Position numbers and translations under genes: made by a program. Shown piece after piece: positions 6,103-7,718 of a stretch of 7,718 bases of DNA (the first letter of the stretch is position 1; every line of letters starts with the position of its first letter). The notes beneath the pieces were generated by a model that was not told the DNA's origin, did no database searches, and saw only the letters and a list, made by a program, of their open reading frames with translations. The stretch is from Phycisphaera sp. (GTDB lineage Bacteria; Planctomycetota; Phycisphaerae; Phycisphaerales; Phycisphaeraceae): assembly GCA_029287335.1 (NCBI GenBank), contig JARFRI010000033.1, positions 1-7,718 on the forward strand, read 5' to 3'.

Positions 6103-7718
6103 GTTGACTTGTTGGCGACCGTATTCGCTTCGTGGTACTTGAGGTACGCTTGGCCGGTCTCTTCGCCAAGGTACTTCTTCATCACGCGCTCGTCGATGCT
6201 GGGCACATCGATCAGGATCAGTCCATCTAACACATTGCCAAAGTCGGGGTCGACATTGAACCCCATCAGTTGGCCGTTGAGCTTGAGATACTGCTTGAGC
6301 AGGATGGGGATCGGTTTGCCGTCGGCCTCGAGTTCCTTGATCAACTCGTTGGCTTCGTCGAGTGAACCCGCGACCGTCGAGAACGCTCGTCGATCAAACT
6401 CGCGGACTTCTTTCCGCTTCATCGGATTGCGCGGCGAGACCAGCTTGGCCAAATCCGGCAAGAACTTGTGCAGCGTCAGAAACGCGGTGAGCAGGTGCTT
6501 GCTCATCGACGAGTATTCAGCACTGATCGAGACAGGCCCAAACAACCTTCGGTACCGAGGGTACTTGCAAATGTACGCCCCGATACCTTTCCACAGCAGC
6601 ATCAGCGGGGCGTAGCTGCGCTGGTAATCCAGCGCGACCCACGATCGGCCAAGCTCCAGCGCCGGATCGATCTGTTGGAGTAGATTCTTGCGGAACTTGA
6701 AAAGCGTGTTGGTGTAGAGACCGTCCTTGCCGTACTCAGGCAGGATCTCATCGGTGGGCCCAAGCCGGTAGCCGCCGACGACATCGTGCTTCTCAGTATT
6801 CCAGACAACCAGTTGCAGGTAGTAGTCGTCGAACCGGTCGATATCCAGCGGCAGGCCCGTGCCTTCGCCGACATCGCGGAAGGTCAATTCGCGCAGTCGT
6901 CCCAACTCACGCATCAAGCCCGGGCACTGCGGCGAGCGCATATAAAACACATCGAACTCGCCTTGCCGAAGCAGATGCTGTTCAGAGGGCAGGTCGGCGA
7001 TCTCGTCAACAAGCGTCTGCTTTGATACGGGGGCAATGACATCCGCGTTTGGCTTGGCCTCTGCTGTCGTTTCCTCAGATTCCCGCTGTGGTTTGAGCAG
7101 ATATGTTCGTACGCGGAGATAGTCGTTGAGGTTGTTCGGGTCGTCGAATCGGCTCAGTCGAGCCGGGCTGATCGGAGCACCAACACGCACGGTCACCGGC
7201 GCGTTACGTTTCCGCAGCATCTCGGTCGGCAGCATCACGGTGCGCAATCTCGGGTGGATCAGCCCGGCAACTTGGAACAGCCGACTGTTGTACCCATCGA
7301 AAAAGATCGGCACGACCGTCGGCTTGGTCTTCTGAATGATCCGCGCCGTGGTTGGGTTCCATTGCGGATCGACCACGGCCCGCTTGCGGAGCTTGAGGTG
7401 CGCCACTTCACCAGCGGGAAATGCACCAAGCAGGTGGCCTTCCTTCACCCACTTCATCGCTGCCCGGGTCGGCCCGATGTTTCGGCCGATTGACCTCTTG
7501 TCCTCGAACGCATCGACAAAGAAGAAGCTGTCCCGCAAGTCGGGGATCATCGAGAGCAGGTTGTTCGCCAGCAGTTTCACATCGGGGCGCACCTGACGGA
7601 GCATGGAGCAGAGGATGAGCCCCTCGATCCCACCGAAGGGGTGGTTCGCGACAACCACCACTGGGCCTTCCTTGGGGATACGATCAACTTGCTCTTGCAA
7701 AAAATCGACCTCGATACC
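6099..7718 (-). CDS. bifunctional acyltransferase, PlsC-like plus GNAT (OlsF/putative-hemolysin type), 5' end cut by the window
   Basis: The frame is open to the right edge (539 codons visible, first one at 7716-7718). An internal TTG at 7698-7700 is not a credible start because GIEVDF before it already matches the family, so the true N-terminus lies outside. Residues below count from the first visible codon. The N-terminal part is an LPLAT/PlsC domain. NHPFGGIEG (25-33) is the catalytic block with H26 and E32, the family's form of HX4D. GAFPAGE is the substrate-binding block, and VVPIFFDGYNSRLF is the later strand and loop. From about residue 255 (FDVFYMRSP) an Acetyltransf_5 GNAT domain begins, including LDIDRFDDYY and VVGGYRLG. 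The C-terminal PILLKQYLKLNGQLMGFNVD and FGNVLDGLILIDV segments are typical of COG3176 proteins. In OlsF-type enzymes the two domains carry out the N- and O-acylation steps that make ornithine lipids. The amino acceptor here cannot be told from sequence. Nothing links it functionally to the convergent cluster. Confidence 0.85.
   Translation of the reverse strand, partial: GIEVDFLQEQVDRIPKEGPVVVVANHPFGGIEGLILCSMLRQVRPDVKLLANNLLSMIPDLRDSFFFVDAFEDKRSIGRNIGPTRAAMKWVKEGHLLGAFPAGEVAHLKLRKRAVVDPQWNPTTARIIQKTKPTVVPIFFDGYNSRLFQVAGLIHPRLRTVMLPTEMLRKRNAPVTVRVGAPISPARLSRFDDPNNLNDYLRVRTYLLKPQRESEETTAEAKPNADVIAPVSKQTLVDEIADLPSEQHLLRQGEFDVFYMRSPQCPGLMRELGRLRELTFRDVGEGTGLPLDIDRFDDYYLQLVVWNTEKHDVVGGYRLGPTDEILPEYGKDGLYTNTLFKFRKNLLQQIDPALELGRSWVALDYQRSYAPLMLLWKGIGAYICKYPRYRRLFGPVSISAEYSSMSKHLLTAFLTLHKFLPDLAKLVSPRNPMKRKEVREFDRRAFSTVAGSLDEANELIKELEADGKPIPILLKQYLKLNGQLMGFNVDPDFGNVLDGLILIDVPSIDERVMKKYLGEETGQAYLKYHEANTVANKST

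Noticed and set aside
6109..6615. 168-residue plus-strand frame opposite the acyltransferase gene
   Set aside because: The minus-strand protein carries conserved family segments throughout this stretch; the plus frame has none.
7698..7700. TTG as the start of the acyltransferase gene
   Set aside because: The frame stays open to the window edge and the residues before the TTG continue the family sequence, so the gene is partial and starts outside.

Overview
The window holds four large genes with almost no spacer between them. Three read rightward (137-6102) and form one tight cluster. The fourth reads leftward (6099-7718) and is cut by the right edge. The DNA looks moderately GC-rich, and I see no RNA genes, mobile elements, CRISPR or insertion sequences. 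The best guess for the host is a planctomycete, possibly of the Phycisphaerae. This rests on the diderm-type pilus/secretion platform, the long multi-domain proteins with Pro/Gly/Ala/Asp-rich linkers, and the family of the acyltransferase. It is an inference from style and gene content, with no marker gene behind it.

Region 1 (1-136) is the leader of the cluster. It carries a perfect TATAAT, a small palindrome just downstream of the expected transcription start, and a GGAG ribosome binding site in front of the first gene. No gene is supported here.

Region 2 (137-6102) is the core of the window. Gene 1 is clearly a PilM-type actin-like ATPase, but it is more than twice the usual length. Directly after the ATPase fold it has a PilN-like NVLP segment, a transmembrane helix and a periplasmic part, so it looks like PilM and PilN fused in one chain. 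This is the domain order of GspL in type II secretion. Gene 2 overlaps it by ATGA. It is a single-pass protein with a short cytoplasmic tail, one N-terminal membrane helix, a short coiled coil and a C-terminal ferredoxin-like segment, which is the plan of PilO/GspM. Gene 3 is a third single-pass protein, with a highly charged coiled coil and a C-terminal beta-rich domain; I do not recognise its family. By position and topology it could fill the PilP/GspC role. Together the three genes look like a divergent inner-membrane assembly platform of a type IV pilus or type II secretion machine, reduced to three long proteins. No pilin, secretin, PilB/PilT-type ATPase or PilC/GspF protein is in the window.

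Region 3 (6099-7718) is a convergent gene. It encodes a two-domain acyltransferase, PlsC-like at the N-terminus and GNAT-like (Acetyltransf_5) at the C-terminus, of the OlsF/putative-hemolysin type linked to ornithine-lipid or related aminolipid synthesis. Its stop codon and that of gene 3 share the four bases TTAA, so the two transcripts must run into each other's coding sequence.
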